Counted from the stretch's first letter, positions 16,813 to 26,210 are shown. The stretch: 64,000 bases of DNA from an uncultured Prevotella sp. (GCA_944319795.1 CALUFA010000002.1:86296-150295); one strand, 5' to 3'. The notes: a model not told the origin generated them from the letters alone. Made by a program: numbers and translations.

Positions 16813-17370
16813 TCAATCTTTATTCGATATTTTCAGCCATTCTTCTTTTGTCATCCTCATGAAATGCTCGGTGCGGACATCTCCCAACGGAGATGTTTTG
16901 CCTGCCTCCGTATGATGAAAACAGAAGCCACATTTATCCATCACTCGGCGCGACTTCGTATTACCGTCATAATACCCACACCAAACAGCTTCCATTCCCA
17001 AATCTTCAAAGCACCTTCGCAGCAGACGGCGGACAGCTTCGGGAATCAAGCCATGTCCCCAATATGGCCGGCCTATCCAGTAACCTATTTCAGCCTCGTT
17101 AGCCTGCATCTCCGCACTATGCAGGCTATCCCCAAACATGATACCTACGCTCCCGACAGGTTCATTGGTTTCTTTCAAGACAACCGCGTATGTTTCAGGT
17201 GCGGCGAAAACAGTGCGGATTATATTCAAACTATCTTCCACGGAAATATGAGGCGGCCACCCTGCAATAGGTCCGATAGCAGGGTCTTTGGCGTATTTGT
17301 ATAAAGTTTCCGCATCCGTTTCTTGCCACGGACGCAATATAAGCCGGTCTGTGATTATTTCTTCAATCAT
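16813..17370 (-). CDS. GNAT family N-acetyltransferase (RimJ/RimL-like)
   Basis: 185 residues, starting MIEEIITDRLILRPWQETDAE, the typical opening of RimJ/RimL-type acetyltransferases. The acetyl-CoA loop appears as EIGYWIGRPYWGHGLIPEAV, and NTKSRRVMDKCGF matches the conserved late strand-helix. Probably modifies a small molecule or protein N-terminus; substrate unknown. First gene of the three-gene cluster; no promoter box found in the 98 bp to the YbhN gene. Confidence 0.9.
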   Translation of the reverse strand: MIEEIITDRLILRPWQETDAETLYKYAKDPAIGPIAGWPPHISVEDSLNIIRTVFAAPETYAVVLKETNEPVGSVGIMFGDSLHSAEMQANEAEIGYWIGRPYWGHGLIPEAVRRLLRRCFEDLGMEAVWCGYYDGNTKSRRVMDKCGFCFHHTEAGKTSPLGDVRTEHFMRMTKEEWLKISNKD

Positions 17371-17468
17371 TATCTACATGTCAGACGTTGGAGTGAGAAA
17401 ATTCGCCAATTAGCCAAAATTGGTAGCCTTCTAACCAATAGTCACCAAACGCAATACAACATTTTCTT

Positions 17469-18455
17469 TCACTGCTTCTTCTCTATATTAATGAGCAACA
17501 GTCCGATGGCCGTCCATATAAGTTCCCTGATACGGACTATCAACGCGACGAAAACACCTACACCAGCCGACAAGGCAAGACCGGCCGTAGACATAACGAA
17601 GCCCCCCTCACGTCCTCCAAGCTGTAAAGGTATGAAAAACAGCAAGTTGGCAAACAAACTAGTAAAAGCAAGTATCAGCACACATTGGGCGAAACTGACA
17701 TCGGCATTAAGAACGAGCAGAACGAACATAACCTCTAACGCAGAACAAAAACGGCACGCCAACTCTATCAACACAGCCGACAAAAACGTCTTACGGTTTT
17801 GGTTATGCAAGGCTGATATTTGACTGTCTATCGTGTCGAGCTGTTCCTTGTGTCGTTCGATGAATCCCCTCGCCCACTTTTTCGTGCCAGGCACATGCTT
17901 AAGCAGGTTCATCAACCTTACAGCCATACCCTTGCGGTATCCCTTAAGAAAGAACCACACACCAAGGCAGCAAAATGCACATGCCAAGGCAAGAATGCCC
18001 CCGATGAAGAAATTCAACGGTTCGGTAACAAGGTAAAGAAGAATGGACAACAACCAAAATATGAAATGGGTGAATATATGGGTCATGGCGTAAAGAATTA
18101 CGGAAGACGAGGCACGCTCCGTTCCTATAATCGGCGAAAGCGACATCACACGATAAGGCTCGCCCCCCATCAATCCACAGGGAGTAGTATAATTGAGTGC
18201 AAACCCCGACACCGTTATCTTATACAACCATAAAAACTTTATCTTAACAGGCTCTTTCGAGCCGCTCCTGATGATGATGTACCATGCCCAAGTGTTTAGC
18301 GCATAAAGGAACGCCCACAGCCCAACGGCTGCGAAGAACCAATATCCGGCGCTCTTAACCCCGTCCCACACTTGCCGGTAGTCAAGTTGTGTCAGCATTA
18401 TTGCAAGCACGACGATACCGAACAAGAAGAACATGTTTTGATATTTCTTCTTCAC
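17469..18455 (-). CDS. YbhN/LPG synthase TM family membrane protein
   Basis: 328-residue polytopic membrane protein of the UPF0104/flippase-like family (the membrane half of MprF and AglD-type proteins). About eight hydrophobic stretches are visible; family motifs include LNYTTPCGLMGGEPYR (about 118-133) and the late LQLGGREGGFVMS. Such proteins are thought to move lipid-linked intermediates; no substrate can be assigned. It is the last gene of the rlmN-DUF4837-pdxA-YbhN operon, 86 bp after pdxA. Confidence 0.88.
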   Translation of the reverse strand: MKKKYQNMFFLFGIVVLAIMLTQLDYRQVWDGVKSAGYWFFAAVGLWAFLYALNTWAWYIIIRSGSKEPVKIKFLWLYKITVSGFALNYTTPCGLMGGEPYRVMSLSPIIGTERASSSVILYAMTHIFTHFIFWLLSILLYLVTEPLNFFIGGILALACAFCCLGVWFFLKGYRKGMAVRLMNLLKHVPGTKKWARGFIERHKEQLDTIDSQISALHNQNRKTFLSAVLIELACRFCSALEVMFVLLVLNADVSFAQCVLILAFTSLFANLLFFIPLQLGGREGGFVMSTAGLALSAGVGVFVALIVRIRELIWTAIGLLLINIEKKQ

Positions 18456-18541
18456 AATAACGAATTTTTAATTTACATGAACCCATACCTAATACGCAAA
18501 TAACATGACCTTATGCGCAAATCTCGGGTACGGGCCTGCTG

Positions 18542-19654
18542 TTACTGCTCCTTTTCCTTGTTGTTTTCTTTCGCCTTAGGAACGTTGAACCTCACTTTCT
18601 CACTCTCGTCACGTTTCTCGTGGTACAGCTTTTGCAACGGGTTTGATAAAGGTTCATCATACTCAGCCCTGTTACGGAACACATCGAGCGCAAGATAAAC
18701 TGCATGGCGGAACGAACTCTCATCAGCGCAGTTCTTACCGGCAATCTCGTAAGCCGTACCATGGTCTGGCGAAGTGCGGACTATCGGCAACCCTGCCGTA
18801 AAGTTCACGCCGTCACCCCTGTCAAGCGCCTTGAACGGAGCCAAGCCTTGATCGTGGTACATGGCCAACACTCCGTCGAACGACTCATAACCGCCATGGG
18901 CGAAAAATCCGTCTGCGGCATACGGTCCGAAAGCATAAATTCCTTTGTCAGGCAATTCTTTAATGGCTGGAATTATAGTCTCTTGCTCTTCCGTACCGAG
19001 AAGTCCGCCGTCACCGGCGTGCGGATTAAGCGCCAATACGGCTATGCGGGGATTTGAAATACGGAAGTCACGCTTTAACGACTCGTTGAATACAACCGCC
19101 TTTTCAACTATGCGTTCTTTCGTCACAGCCTTGGCAACATCCTTAACAGGCACATGCGTTGTAACCAAGGCAACACGCATTATGTCGTTGAGAAGAATCA
19201 TGAGCGATTTGCCGCCGGCACGCTCTTCAAGATATTCAGTATGTCCGCAAAAGTCAAAGCCGTCACCCTGAATATTGTTCTTGTTGATGGGTGCCGTTAC
19301 AAGTACGTCGAAAAGTCCCTTCTTATAATCTTCCATTGCACGGTCCAACGCCTTCAACGACGCCACCCCGGCTTCTTTCGACGGATTGCCAAGCTCAACC
19401 TTCACTTCCTCGTCAAACGTTGTCAACAAGTTAAGTTTACCGCTGTGGGCATCTTCGGCCGAATTGATTATCGTAAAGTTAGCCTGTATGCCAAGGGCGT
19501 TGCGATGATAAGCTGCCACTTTCGGTGAACCGTAAATTATCGGCGTACATAATTCAAGCATAGCCGGTTCGGCGAAAGTCTTGAATATCACCTCATACCC
19601 TATACCGTTAGTGTCCCCGTGCGTTATTGCTACGCGTATTTTCCTATTTTCCAT
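18542..19654 (-). CDS. pdxA: 4-hydroxythreonine-4-phosphate dehydrogenase
   Basis: Oxidises 4-phosphohydroxy-L-threonine in vitamin B6 synthesis. 370 residues with the family hallmarks: ITHGDTNGIGYEV at the N-terminus, TAPINKNNIQ, the metal histidine in FCGHTEYLE, LNPHAGDGGLLG, and the C-terminal AMYHDQGLAPFKAL with GLPIVRTSPDHGTAYEIAGK. The last about 30 residues are Lys/Glu-rich and beyond the usual length. Partner pdxJ is not in the window. Middle gene of the rlmN operon, 45 bp after DUF4837. Confidence 0.96.
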   Translation of the reverse strand: MENRKIRVAITHGDTNGIGYEVIFKTFAEPAMLELCTPIIYGSPKVAAYHRNALGIQANFTIINSAEDAHSGKLNLLTTFDEEVKVELGNPSKEAGVASLKALDRAMEDYKKGLFDVLVTAPINKNNIQGDGFDFCGHTEYLEERAGGKSLMILLNDIMRVALVTTHVPVKDVAKAVTKERIVEKAVVFNESLKRDFRISNPRIAVLALNPHAGDGGLLGTEEQETIIPAIKELPDKGIYAFGPYAADGFFAHGGYESFDGVLAMYHDQGLAPFKALDRGDGVNFTAGLPIVRTSPDHGTAYEIAGKNCADESSFRHAVYLALDVFRNRAEYDEPLSNPLQKLYHEKRDESEKVRFNVPKAKENNKEKEQ

Positions 19655-19699
19655 ATATTTACATTAACTTTTATCTTTATCTTGATTTATTCCGTCTAT

Positions 19700-20665
19700 T
19701 TAATGCTTAATTTTCTTAAGCGTGTACAATGCGGCCTCGGCCTGTCGCAAAAGATTGCGTTTTTTCGTTTCAGGCGCATATACGAAAGCCTCAGCCACCA
19801 CAACCCTGTTGCCAGCCGTGTCGACCACCGAATGCGCAACAAAAGGGCCGCCCATTGCGTCGCCGTGCATTTCCCACAGTCCGCGGCTAACCATAACCGT
19901 GCGTCCCTTCTCTTCCGTAAAGCCGCATACCACCGTGCTTGCCGCCGTCTGCATGTACATTCCCCGGCGTTCGCCCGGGATGTTGGCTTTCATCACACTG
20001 TCGCGCACGGCCAAAGCCCTCAACGCATCAAGCCTGTTGCCAGGATATGAATATACACAGATACTTTGCATTCCGCTCGGTGCGTCGTCCGATAGCCACA
20101 CGAAATTACGCCCGGCCTTGTAAGACTTCATATCAGAAGGTATTTTTATACCATACCCGAACATTTCAGCCACGATGCCCGATGCTTTCACGTTGGCGCT
20201 TCCTCCTAATTGCGATATGGCGGCATTCATCTCCGCACGTACAAGCAAATTGGCGAGTTGTGTGCCGATTCGAGGCATGTCGGCAAGCAACGACGAGTCG
20301 GATGCGGCATTCACATAAGCCACTATCTGCGGCCTTGCCCATACGTTTTTCTCATATCGTATGCGTGTCGTCGTGAACAAGTGAGGATTCACGTTGACAA
20401 CGACAATGCTTCGTGCCAACTTAGCAGTTTGGTTGAAATGGGCACTGTCGGTAAGCGAAACATCAAACATCGGCTCGCTCTGCGGCAATCCTGGAACATC
20501 CAGCGACAAGACACTGTCGACGGATGCGGCTCCGCGCCCACTTCCCACAGAGACGACAAGCACCTCATAAGGCCGTCCGCCACTCTTTGGCAACAACAAG
20601 CCATCACCACTGCACGAACAGATTGCAATGACAGCCAGCGCCGACAATACGCCGACAATCTTCAT
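19700..20665 (-). CDS. DUF4837 family lipoprotein
   Basis: 321 residues with an N-terminal lipoprotein signal (MKIVGVLSALAVIAICSCSGDG; lipobox Cys near residue 17-19). The body LPKSGGRPYEVLVVSVG...IVVVNVNPHLFTTTRIRYEKNVWARPQIVAYVNA and the late RGLWEMHGDAMGGPFVAHSV match DUF4837 (PF16125), a Bacteroidetes-only family of unknown function. The start overlaps the rlmN stop by 4 bp, so translation is coupled. Located in the envelope by its signal. Confidence 0.85.
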   Translation of the reverse strand: MKIVGVLSALAVIAICSCSGDGLLLPKSGGRPYEVLVVSVGSGRGAASVDSVLSLDVPGLPQSEPMFDVSLTDSAHFNQTAKLARSIVVVNVNPHLFTTTRIRYEKNVWARPQIVAYVNAASDSSLLADMPRIGTQLANLLVRAEMNAAISQLGGSANVKASGIVAEMFGYGIKIPSDMKSYKAGRNFVWLSDDAPSGMQSICVYSYPGNRLDALRALAVRDSVMKANIPGERRGMYMQTAASTVVCGFTEEKGRTVMVSRGLWEMHGDAMGGPFVAHSVVDTAGNRVVVAEAFVYAPETKKRNLLRQAEAALYTLKKIKH

Positions 20666-21693
20666 ACCCCGGCACCGGCATCCTTTCTTGCCGTGCTCAG
20701 CAGTCCGCAGGCGGCGTAAATGTCCTGCCCCCTGCTCGCCCTTATCGTCGTAAACACGCCGTGGCCTGTAAGGTAATCACGCAATGCCTCCATACGTGCA
20801 TCGTCAGCCCCATGCAAGTCGACTCCGGGTATCTGGTGGAAGCGTATAAGATTGATGCGGCAGTCAAGTCCCTTAAGCAGCCTGATTATCTCACGGGCAT
20901 GCATGGTGGAATCGTTTACTCCGCCGAAGACAATGTATTCAAACGACAAACGACGCTGATGGCTGAAATCATAACCACGCAACATCTCCACTATCTCGGC
21001 TACCGGCATGGCCTTCTCCGCCGGCATCAGCATTGAACGCTGCTCATGGAGCGGCGAATGCAGGCTTATGGCCACATGGCATTCGCTCTCTTCTATGAAA
21101 CGCTTCAACTTATTCTTAACGCCGACGCTGCTCACTGTTATACGCTTAGGGCTCCAAGCGTACCCCCAGTCGGCAGTCAAGCCCCCGGTTGCCCTGAGCA
21201 CGTTGTCGAGATTGTCCATCGGCTCTCCTTGTCCCATGAACACGATGTTTGTAAGCGAATCACGCTCAGGCAACGAATATATCTGGTTCAAAATGTCTGC
21301 TGCCGTCAAATTGCCTTCAAATCCTTGTTTGCCAGTCTGGCAAAACAAGCAATTCATCTTACAGCCGACCTGTGACGAAACGCACAACGTGGCGCGGTCT
21401 CCATCGGGAATGTACACAGTTTCGACAAATTTACCCGACTGCGTAGGGAAAAGATACTTCACCGTACCGTCAACCGACCGCTGGCATTCGGCCGGCGGCA
21501 TGCACCCAATCGTATAATGTTCTTTCAGCCGTTCGCGGTTGGCTTTAGACAAGTCCGTCATGTCGTCAATCGTCGCGACATGCTTGCCGTAAAGCCACTT
21601 AGCCATCTGTCCGCCGGCAAAAGCCGGCATGCCCAACGATTTGGCAACTTCCTTTAATTCAGGAAGCGATTTACCCAATAAAGGTTCAACCAT
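20662..21693 (-). CDS. rlmN: 23S rRNA/tRNA adenine C2 methyltransferase
   Basis: Radical SAM enzyme that methylates A2503 of 23S rRNA and A37 of some tRNAs. 343 residues. The FeS cluster cysteines are C111, C115 and C118 (CKMNCLFC); the two methyl-transfer cysteines are C104 (ATLCVSSQVG) and C329 (DIYAACGLL). GQGEPMDNLDNVL and SLHSPLHEQRSMLMP are typical SAM-binding and family blocks. First gene of a minus-strand operon and divergent from dnaX, with a TATCTTTG box about 95 bp upstream. Confidence 0.97.
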   Translation of the reverse strand: MVEPLLGKSLPELKEVAKSLGMPAFAGGQMAKWLYGKHVATIDDMTDLSKANRERLKEHYTIGCMPPAECQRSVDGTVKYLFPTQSGKFVETVYIPDGDRATLCVSSQVGCKMNCLFCQTGKQGFEGNLTAADILNQIYSLPERDSLTNIVFMGQGEPMDNLDNVLRATGGLTADWGYAWSPKRITVSSVGVKNKLKRFIEESECHVAISLHSPLHEQRSMLMPAEKAMPVAEIVEMLRGYDFSHQRRLSFEYIVFGGVNDSTMHAREIIRLLKGLDCRINLIRFHQIPGVDLHGADDARMEALRDYLTGHGVFTTIRASRGQDIYAACGLLSTARKDAGAGV

Positions 21694-21785
21694 TTTTCCA
21701 GAAATTTCTTTATTTATTGCAAATACAATGCAAGCGGGCGGAAAGCAAGTTTACTTTCATTATCCCGAGTGCGGCTTATGCTTTG

Positions 21786-21793
21786 CAAAGATA
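21786..21793 (-). promoter_or_regulatory. -7 box of the rlmN operon
   Basis: TATCTTTG on the minus strand, about 93 bp before the rlmN ATG; -33 box not clear. Confidence 0.55.
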
Positions 21794-21930
21794 CTGCAAA
21801 AAATCGAGTGGGCGAAATAAAAGGAAAAATGTTTAACACTAATGCTGATTATACGTGGCCGAACAACATTTATTGTCTCTAAATTCTTAAAAACCATGCC
21901 TTTTAGTCCTTAAATTCAAAATAAAACGAT

Positions 21931-21938
21931 TACCTTTG
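21931..21938 (+). promoter_or_regulatory. -7 box of dnaX, nearly leaderless
   Basis: TACCTTTG ends 8 bp before the dnaX ATG (21947). With the usual spacing to the start site the message would have only a few leader bases. Confidence 0.6.
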
Positions 21939-21946
21939 CAAGTACT

Positions 21947-23752
21947 ATGAAAGAATATATCGTATCGGCGCGCAAATACCGCCCGATGTCTTTCGACGCA
22001 GTTGTAGGCCAAGAGGCGTTGACCACGACGTTGAAGAACGCCGTGAAAAGCGGCAAACTGGCTCATGCCTACTTATTCTGCGGCCCGAGAGGCGTCGGAA
22101 AAACCACTTGCGCGCGCATTTTCGCCAAGGCCATAAACTGCCAGCACCCGACCGAAGACGGCGAGGCGTGCAACGAATGCGAAAGCTGTAAGGCGTTCAA
22201 CGAACAGCGCTCTTACAACATTTTCGAGTTAGACGCGGCAAGCAACAACTCCGTTGAAAACATTAAGGCGCTGATGGAGCAGACGCGCATACCGCCTCAG
22301 GTGGGCAAATACAAGGTGTTCATAATCGACGAGGTGCACATGCTGTCTACGGCTGCGTTCAACGCGTTCCTAAAAACACTTGAGGAACCGCCTTCGCATG
22401 TTATATTCATCTTGGCGACTACCGAAAAGCACAAGATATTACCTACCATAATCTCACGCTGCCAGATTTACGATTTCGAGCGGATGACCGTACCCAACAT
22501 CGTAAAACAACTTAAGATGGTGGCCGAAAAAGAAGGCATAACCTACGAGGAAGAGGCCCTGAACGTGATAGCCGAAAAAGCGGACGGCGGAATGCGCGAC
22601 GCATTGTCAGTGTTCGACCAGGCTGCGAGCTTCTGCCAAGGCGACATAACATACCAAAAAGTCATCGAAGACTTGAACGTACTCGATGCCGACAACTACT
22701 TCAACATAATTGACTTATGCCTTGAAAACAAGACCGCCGACGTAATGGTTTTGCTCAACAACGTAATCAACAACGGCTTCGACGGAGGCCACTTGGTAAG
22801 CGGACTCGCCACGCACGTAAGAAACGTGCTCATGGCGAAAGACGAACAGACACTGCCATTGTTGCAAACAAGCCAACGACAGGCTGAACGATACAAGGAA
22901 CAGGCAAAGAAGTGCCCTGCCAACTTCCTGTACAAGGCTTTGAAGATAATGAACGACTGCGACATAAACTACCGCCAGAGCGGCAACAAACGCCTGCTTG
23001 TAGAACTGACATTGATTGAAATTTCGCAGATAACACAGCCCGACGACGATGCGTCGGCGTCGGGGCGTGGCCCTAAGAGACTGAAATCCCTGTTCAAAAG
23101 ATTAAGTAGCGCCCAGCCGTCAGAGGCTCGACAGGTGGCCGAGGCTGAGACTCACTACAATAGCAATAAAAGCGCTATCAAGCCTGAAAACCAGCAAGTT
23201 GCAAAACAAAACGCCGCAGACGGACAGCCAAGCAACTACACACCGGCACAACCGCAACCGAACAATCCGGTGCCGGTGAGGAGGCTTAAATTAGGCAAAA
23301 TAGGCAAGACATTCGACAACCTGAGGCAGCGTAGCGACGAAAAGCACGAAAGCGAAACCGTTGACGACGTGAAAGGCAACGGCGAACGAAACGCTTTCAC
23401 CGAAGAACAGCTCGTTACGCAATGGCTTGCAATGTGCAACCGCATGCCGCAACAAATGACGGGCATAGCCGCAAGGCTGAAGAACATGACTCCGGCAATC
23501 ACCGAATTTCCAAACATAGAGGTGGTTGTCGACAACCAAATATTATACGACGACATCGTCAAGATAAAGGGACGGATACGCAACACGCTCGTGGTTGCGT
23601 TGAAAAACGACGCCATAACCCTGAACGTGCGCTTGGCCAAACCGGAGGAAATAAGGCGCATACCAACCAACCGTGAACGTTTCGACGAACTGAAATCCAG
23701 CAACAAGGCATTTGAAAAACTTAGCGAGTTGTTGGGTTTAGAGCTGAATTAG
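21947..23752 (+). CDS. dnaX: DNA polymerase III subunit gamma/tau
   Basis: Clamp-loader ATPase of the replicative polymerase. 601 residues. SARKYRPMSFDAVVGQ opens the protein; the P-loop GPRGVGKTT is at 46-54; zinc cysteines are C65, C75, C78 and C81; Walker B IIDEVHMLS at 126-134; sensor 1 and the SRC arginine finger in ATTEKHKILPTIISRCQ. Domain III runs to about residue 365, then a low-complexity Gln/Pro/Asn-rich linker and a tau-like C-terminal domain from about 480. No obvious slippery A-run is used to make gamma. holA, its clamp-loader partner, lies at 35.2 kb. Confidence 0.97.
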   Translation: MKEYIVSARKYRPMSFDAVVGQEALTTTLKNAVKSGKLAHAYLFCGPRGVGKTTCARIFAKAINCQHPTEDGEACNECESCKAFNEQRSYNIFELDAASNNSVENIKALMEQTRIPPQVGKYKVFIIDEVHMLSTAAFNAFLKTLEEPPSHVIFILATTEKHKILPTIISRCQIYDFERMTVPNIVKQLKMVAEKEGITYEEEALNVIAEKADGGMRDALSVFDQAASFCQGDITYQKVIEDLNVLDADNYFNIIDLCLENKTADVMVLLNNVINNGFDGGHLVSGLATHVRNVLMAKDEQTLPLLQTSQRQAERYKEQAKKCPANFLYKALKIMNDCDINYRQSGNKRLLVELTLIEISQITQPDDDASASGRGPKRLKSLFKRLSSAQPSEARQVAEAETHYNSNKSAIKPENQQVAKQNAADGQPSNYTPAQPQPNNPVPVRRLKLGKIGKTFDNLRQRSDEKHESETVDDVKGNGERNAFTEEQLVTQWLAMCNRMPQQMTGIAARLKNMTPAITEFPNIEVVVDNQILYDDIVKIKGRIRNTLVVALKNDAITLNVRLAKPEEIRRIPTNRERFDELKSSNKAFEKLSELLGLELN

Positions 23753-23818
23753 CACGTCCAAGCGCCGGCTCTTTACCTTTTTTAACGCCCGTTCTTCAAT
23801 TTATCCAACGCTAAGGCT

Positions 23819-23852
23819 TAATTTTGTGTGCCGTTCCGCAATGTTGCGGAAC
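23819..23852 (+). promoter_or_regulatory. Promoter -7 box followed by a 5' mRNA hairpin
   Basis: TAATTTTG (23819-23826), then 6 bp later a perfect 8-bp hairpin gttccgca/tgcggaac (23833-23852, ATGT loop). Transcription starting at the usual distance would place the hairpin at the very 5' end of the receptor message, where it could stabilise it. It does not resemble a known riboswitch. Confidence 0.5.
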
Positions 23853-23874
23853 GCTTAACACATTTATTTATTTT

Positions 23875-25947
23875 ATGTACAAAACAGTTTTCAACAAGCG
23901 CGAGAACTTCAAGTTCAAGCACTTCTGCCGCAAGGGTTACGCCTTGTTTGCGTGCGTAGGCCGCGAAGTGGTCATCGGCACGCTGAGCGTTGCCACACTG
24001 ACTTACGCCAAAGCCGACGGAGTAAGCGTGCATGCGGAGAAAGCCGGCATCGGCACGGCCGACACGGTACGCACGATGATGCTCGACGAAGTTGACGTAA
24101 TAGCCTCGCGCGCGCCGCTGGCAGGAGGCCGGGTGCCGAGAATTGTAACTGTGCTGGACAGCCGCGACATCGCAGCCGCGCCCGCACAAAGTGTGAACGA
24201 CTTGCTAAAATACGCCGTAGGCGTCGACGTGAGGCAGCGCGGACCTATCGGGGCGCAGACCGACGTCGGCATACGAGGGGGAACAAGCGAGCACATAGCC
24301 ATATTGCTGAACGGCATCAACATCTGCGACCCCCAGACGGGGCACAACGCTTTCGACCTACCCGTCGGCCCCGACTGCATAGAGCGGATAGAGATTATCG
24401 AGGGACCGGCAGGGCGCATTTACGGAACGTCGTCGCTCGTAGGCGCAATCAACATCATCACCAAGCCCGACGGACACAACGGCGGAATCCTTGGAGCCGA
24501 AGCCGGCTCATTCGGATACGCCGGCGCAAGAGGCCGGCTCAGCTTCACCAACGGGAAATGGGGCAACCAAGTCAGCGGAGGCTACACACGCAGCGACGGA
24601 TACAACCGCAGCAAGGCCGGACACTTGAACGCCGATTATGAAGGCGGACGCGCGTTCTACCAAGGATACTATGAAAACAAGGCGGTTGCCGTAAACTGGC
24701 ACGCAGGGCTGAGCGTAAAGGGCCAAGGCAGCAACACGTTTTACAGCACGGCCTCAGACGAGCAGTTCGAGCATACCGCTAAATATTATACGGCCATACA
24801 GGCCGAGACAGGCGCAGGCCGGTTCCACCTACGCCAGTCAATTTATTTGAACAGATACCATGACCGTTATGAATTTTACCGTGGCGCGCCTGACCGTTCG
24901 CCGTACAACTACCACCGCACCGACGTTGCCGGACTGAACCTAAACTGTTGGTTCGACTGGCTGCAGGGGCGCACGGCCGTAGGAGCGGAAATGCGCAACG
25001 AGGACATAATATCGACAACATTGGGCGAACCGCTCAACACCCCCGTACACATCAACGGCACAGACCGAAAGTACACCGTAGGGCTTAACCGCACGAACAT
25101 AAGCCTGTACATCGAGCACAACATATCGCTCGGCCGATTCGCCATATCGGCCGGAGCGACCGCGGCGAGGAACACTTGGAGCGAAACGCCCTTCAAACTA
25201 TACCCCGGCATCGACGCAAGTTACGCCATAACCGCAGGGTTAAAGGCTTACGCTTCGTTTAACACGTCGCTGCGCATGCCGTCGTTTACCGAACTATATT
25301 ACTCGGTAGACGGGCACAAGGCCGACAAGCACCTGAAACCGGAAGAGATGAGCGCCGTGGAGGCAGGACTGAAATATTCGGGAACGGGCGTGAACGCCGT
25401 AATATCCGTCTACCACAACCGGGGCAATAACATGATTGACTGGATAATGGACACGTCGCTCGGCGACGAAGCCGTATGGACATCGGTAAACCATGCGGAA
25501 ATAAGCACCACGGGCGTGGAAGCCTCAGCCAAGCTCGATCTCGCAAGCCTGATGCCAGGCCAAAGCATATTAAGGTCGCTCGACGCGGCCTACGCCTACA
25601 CCGACCAGCAACAACGCCGCGAGCCGGGCATACAGTCGCTATACGCACTCGAGTACCTACGCCATAAGTTCGTGGCCGGGTTGGGGCTGCGCATCATGCC
25701 CAACCTCCACTTCGACGCGAAATACCGCTACCAGTCGCGCGTAGGCTCGTATTCAGACACCAACGGGACAGTAAGGCGGTATAAGCCGTATTCGCTCGCA
25801 GACGCACGCTTGGAATGGCGCAAAGCGGCATACAGCGTGTACGTTGAGGCTAACAACCTGTTCAACACCGACTATGTAGACTATGGCAACGTGCCGCAAC
25901 CAGGCTTTTGGGTTACGGCCGGCGCAAAATGGAAATTCCGCCTGTAA
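23875..25947 (+). CDS. TonB-dependent outer membrane receptor
   Basis: 690-residue outer-membrane receptor energised by TonB. Start MYKTVFNK at 23875 chosen over an ATG at 23824 inside the leader hairpin region. After a long, atypical signal region the plug domain is clear: DVIASRAPLAGGRVPRIVT, LLKYAVGVDVRQRG, GIRGGTSEHIAILLNGI and RIEIIEGPAGRIYGTSSLVG, then a 22-strand-type barrel ending in Trp-Lys-Phe-Arg-Leu. There is no SusC-type carboxypeptidase-like N-domain and no SusD neighbour, so uptake of a small ligand (cobalamin, heme or siderophore) is more likely than glycan import. Ligand not identifiable from sequence. Confidence 0.92.
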   Translation: MYKTVFNKRENFKFKHFCRKGYALFACVGREVVIGTLSVATLTYAKADGVSVHAEKAGIGTADTVRTMMLDEVDVIASRAPLAGGRVPRIVTVLDSRDIAAAPAQSVNDLLKYAVGVDVRQRGPIGAQTDVGIRGGTSEHIAILLNGINICDPQTGHNAFDLPVGPDCIERIEIIEGPAGRIYGTSSLVGAINIITKPDGHNGGILGAEAGSFGYAGARGRLSFTNGKWGNQVSGGYTRSDGYNRSKAGHLNADYEGGRAFYQGYYENKAVAVNWHAGLSVKGQGSNTFYSTASDEQFEHTAKYYTAIQAETGAGRFHLRQSIYLNRYHDRYEFYRGAPDRSPYNYHRTDVAGLNLNCWFDWLQGRTAVGAEMRNEDIISTTLGEPLNTPVHINGTDRKYTVGLNRTNISLYIEHNISLGRFAISAGATAARNTWSETPFKLYPGIDASYAITAGLKAYASFNTSLRMPSFTELYYSVDGHKADKHLKPEEMSAVEAGLKYSGTGVNAVISVYHNRGNNMIDWIMDTSLGDEAVWTSVNHAEISTTGVEASAKLDLASLMPGQSILRSLDAAYAYTDQQQRREPGIQSLYALEYLRHKFVAGLGLRIMPNLHFDAKYRYQSRVGSYSDTNGTVRRYKPYSLADARLEWRKAAYSVYVEANNLFNTDYVDYGNVPQPGFWVTAGAKWKFRL

Positions 25948-26062
25948 CGGCATCATGCGCAATGACGTGGAGCATTAAGCGCACCGCTGCGCAATGCGAT
26001 GCGGCCCCATCCGCCATACAGACGTAAACGCCTGAACATCAATAATTTACTACCGACAATCC

Positions 26063-26143
26063 AAAAGGCTGCCTTTCGCGTCGTGAAAGGCAGCCTTTTA
26101 GCGTGTAAAAGGTTACCTTTCAAGACGTAAAAGGTTACCTTTT
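26063..26143. repeat. 22-bp-period array, copy R3 (4 units, 81 bp), best conserved
   Basis: Units aaaaggctgcctttc, gaaaggcagcctttt, aaaaggttacctttc and aaaaggttacctttt separated by gcgtcgt, agcgtgt and aagacgt. Units 1 and 2 are exact reverse complements, so they can form a 15-bp hairpin with a 7-nt loop; each unit is also close to a palindrome. Confidence 0.9.
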
Positions 26144-26210
26144 GCTAACGGGAAACATGTTTTCAACAGAACAAACGGGCGCAGGCCGGGCCGCAGGATA
26201 TGCCTGAACG

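Noticed and set aside
23753-23874. Cobalamin riboswitch upstream of TonB receptor 1
   Set aside because: The leader is too short and lacks the B12-box; only a simple hairpin is present.
26063-26143. 22-bp array considered as a CRISPR array
   Set aside because: The period is too short, spacers are 7 bp and recur between loci, and no cas genes are present.
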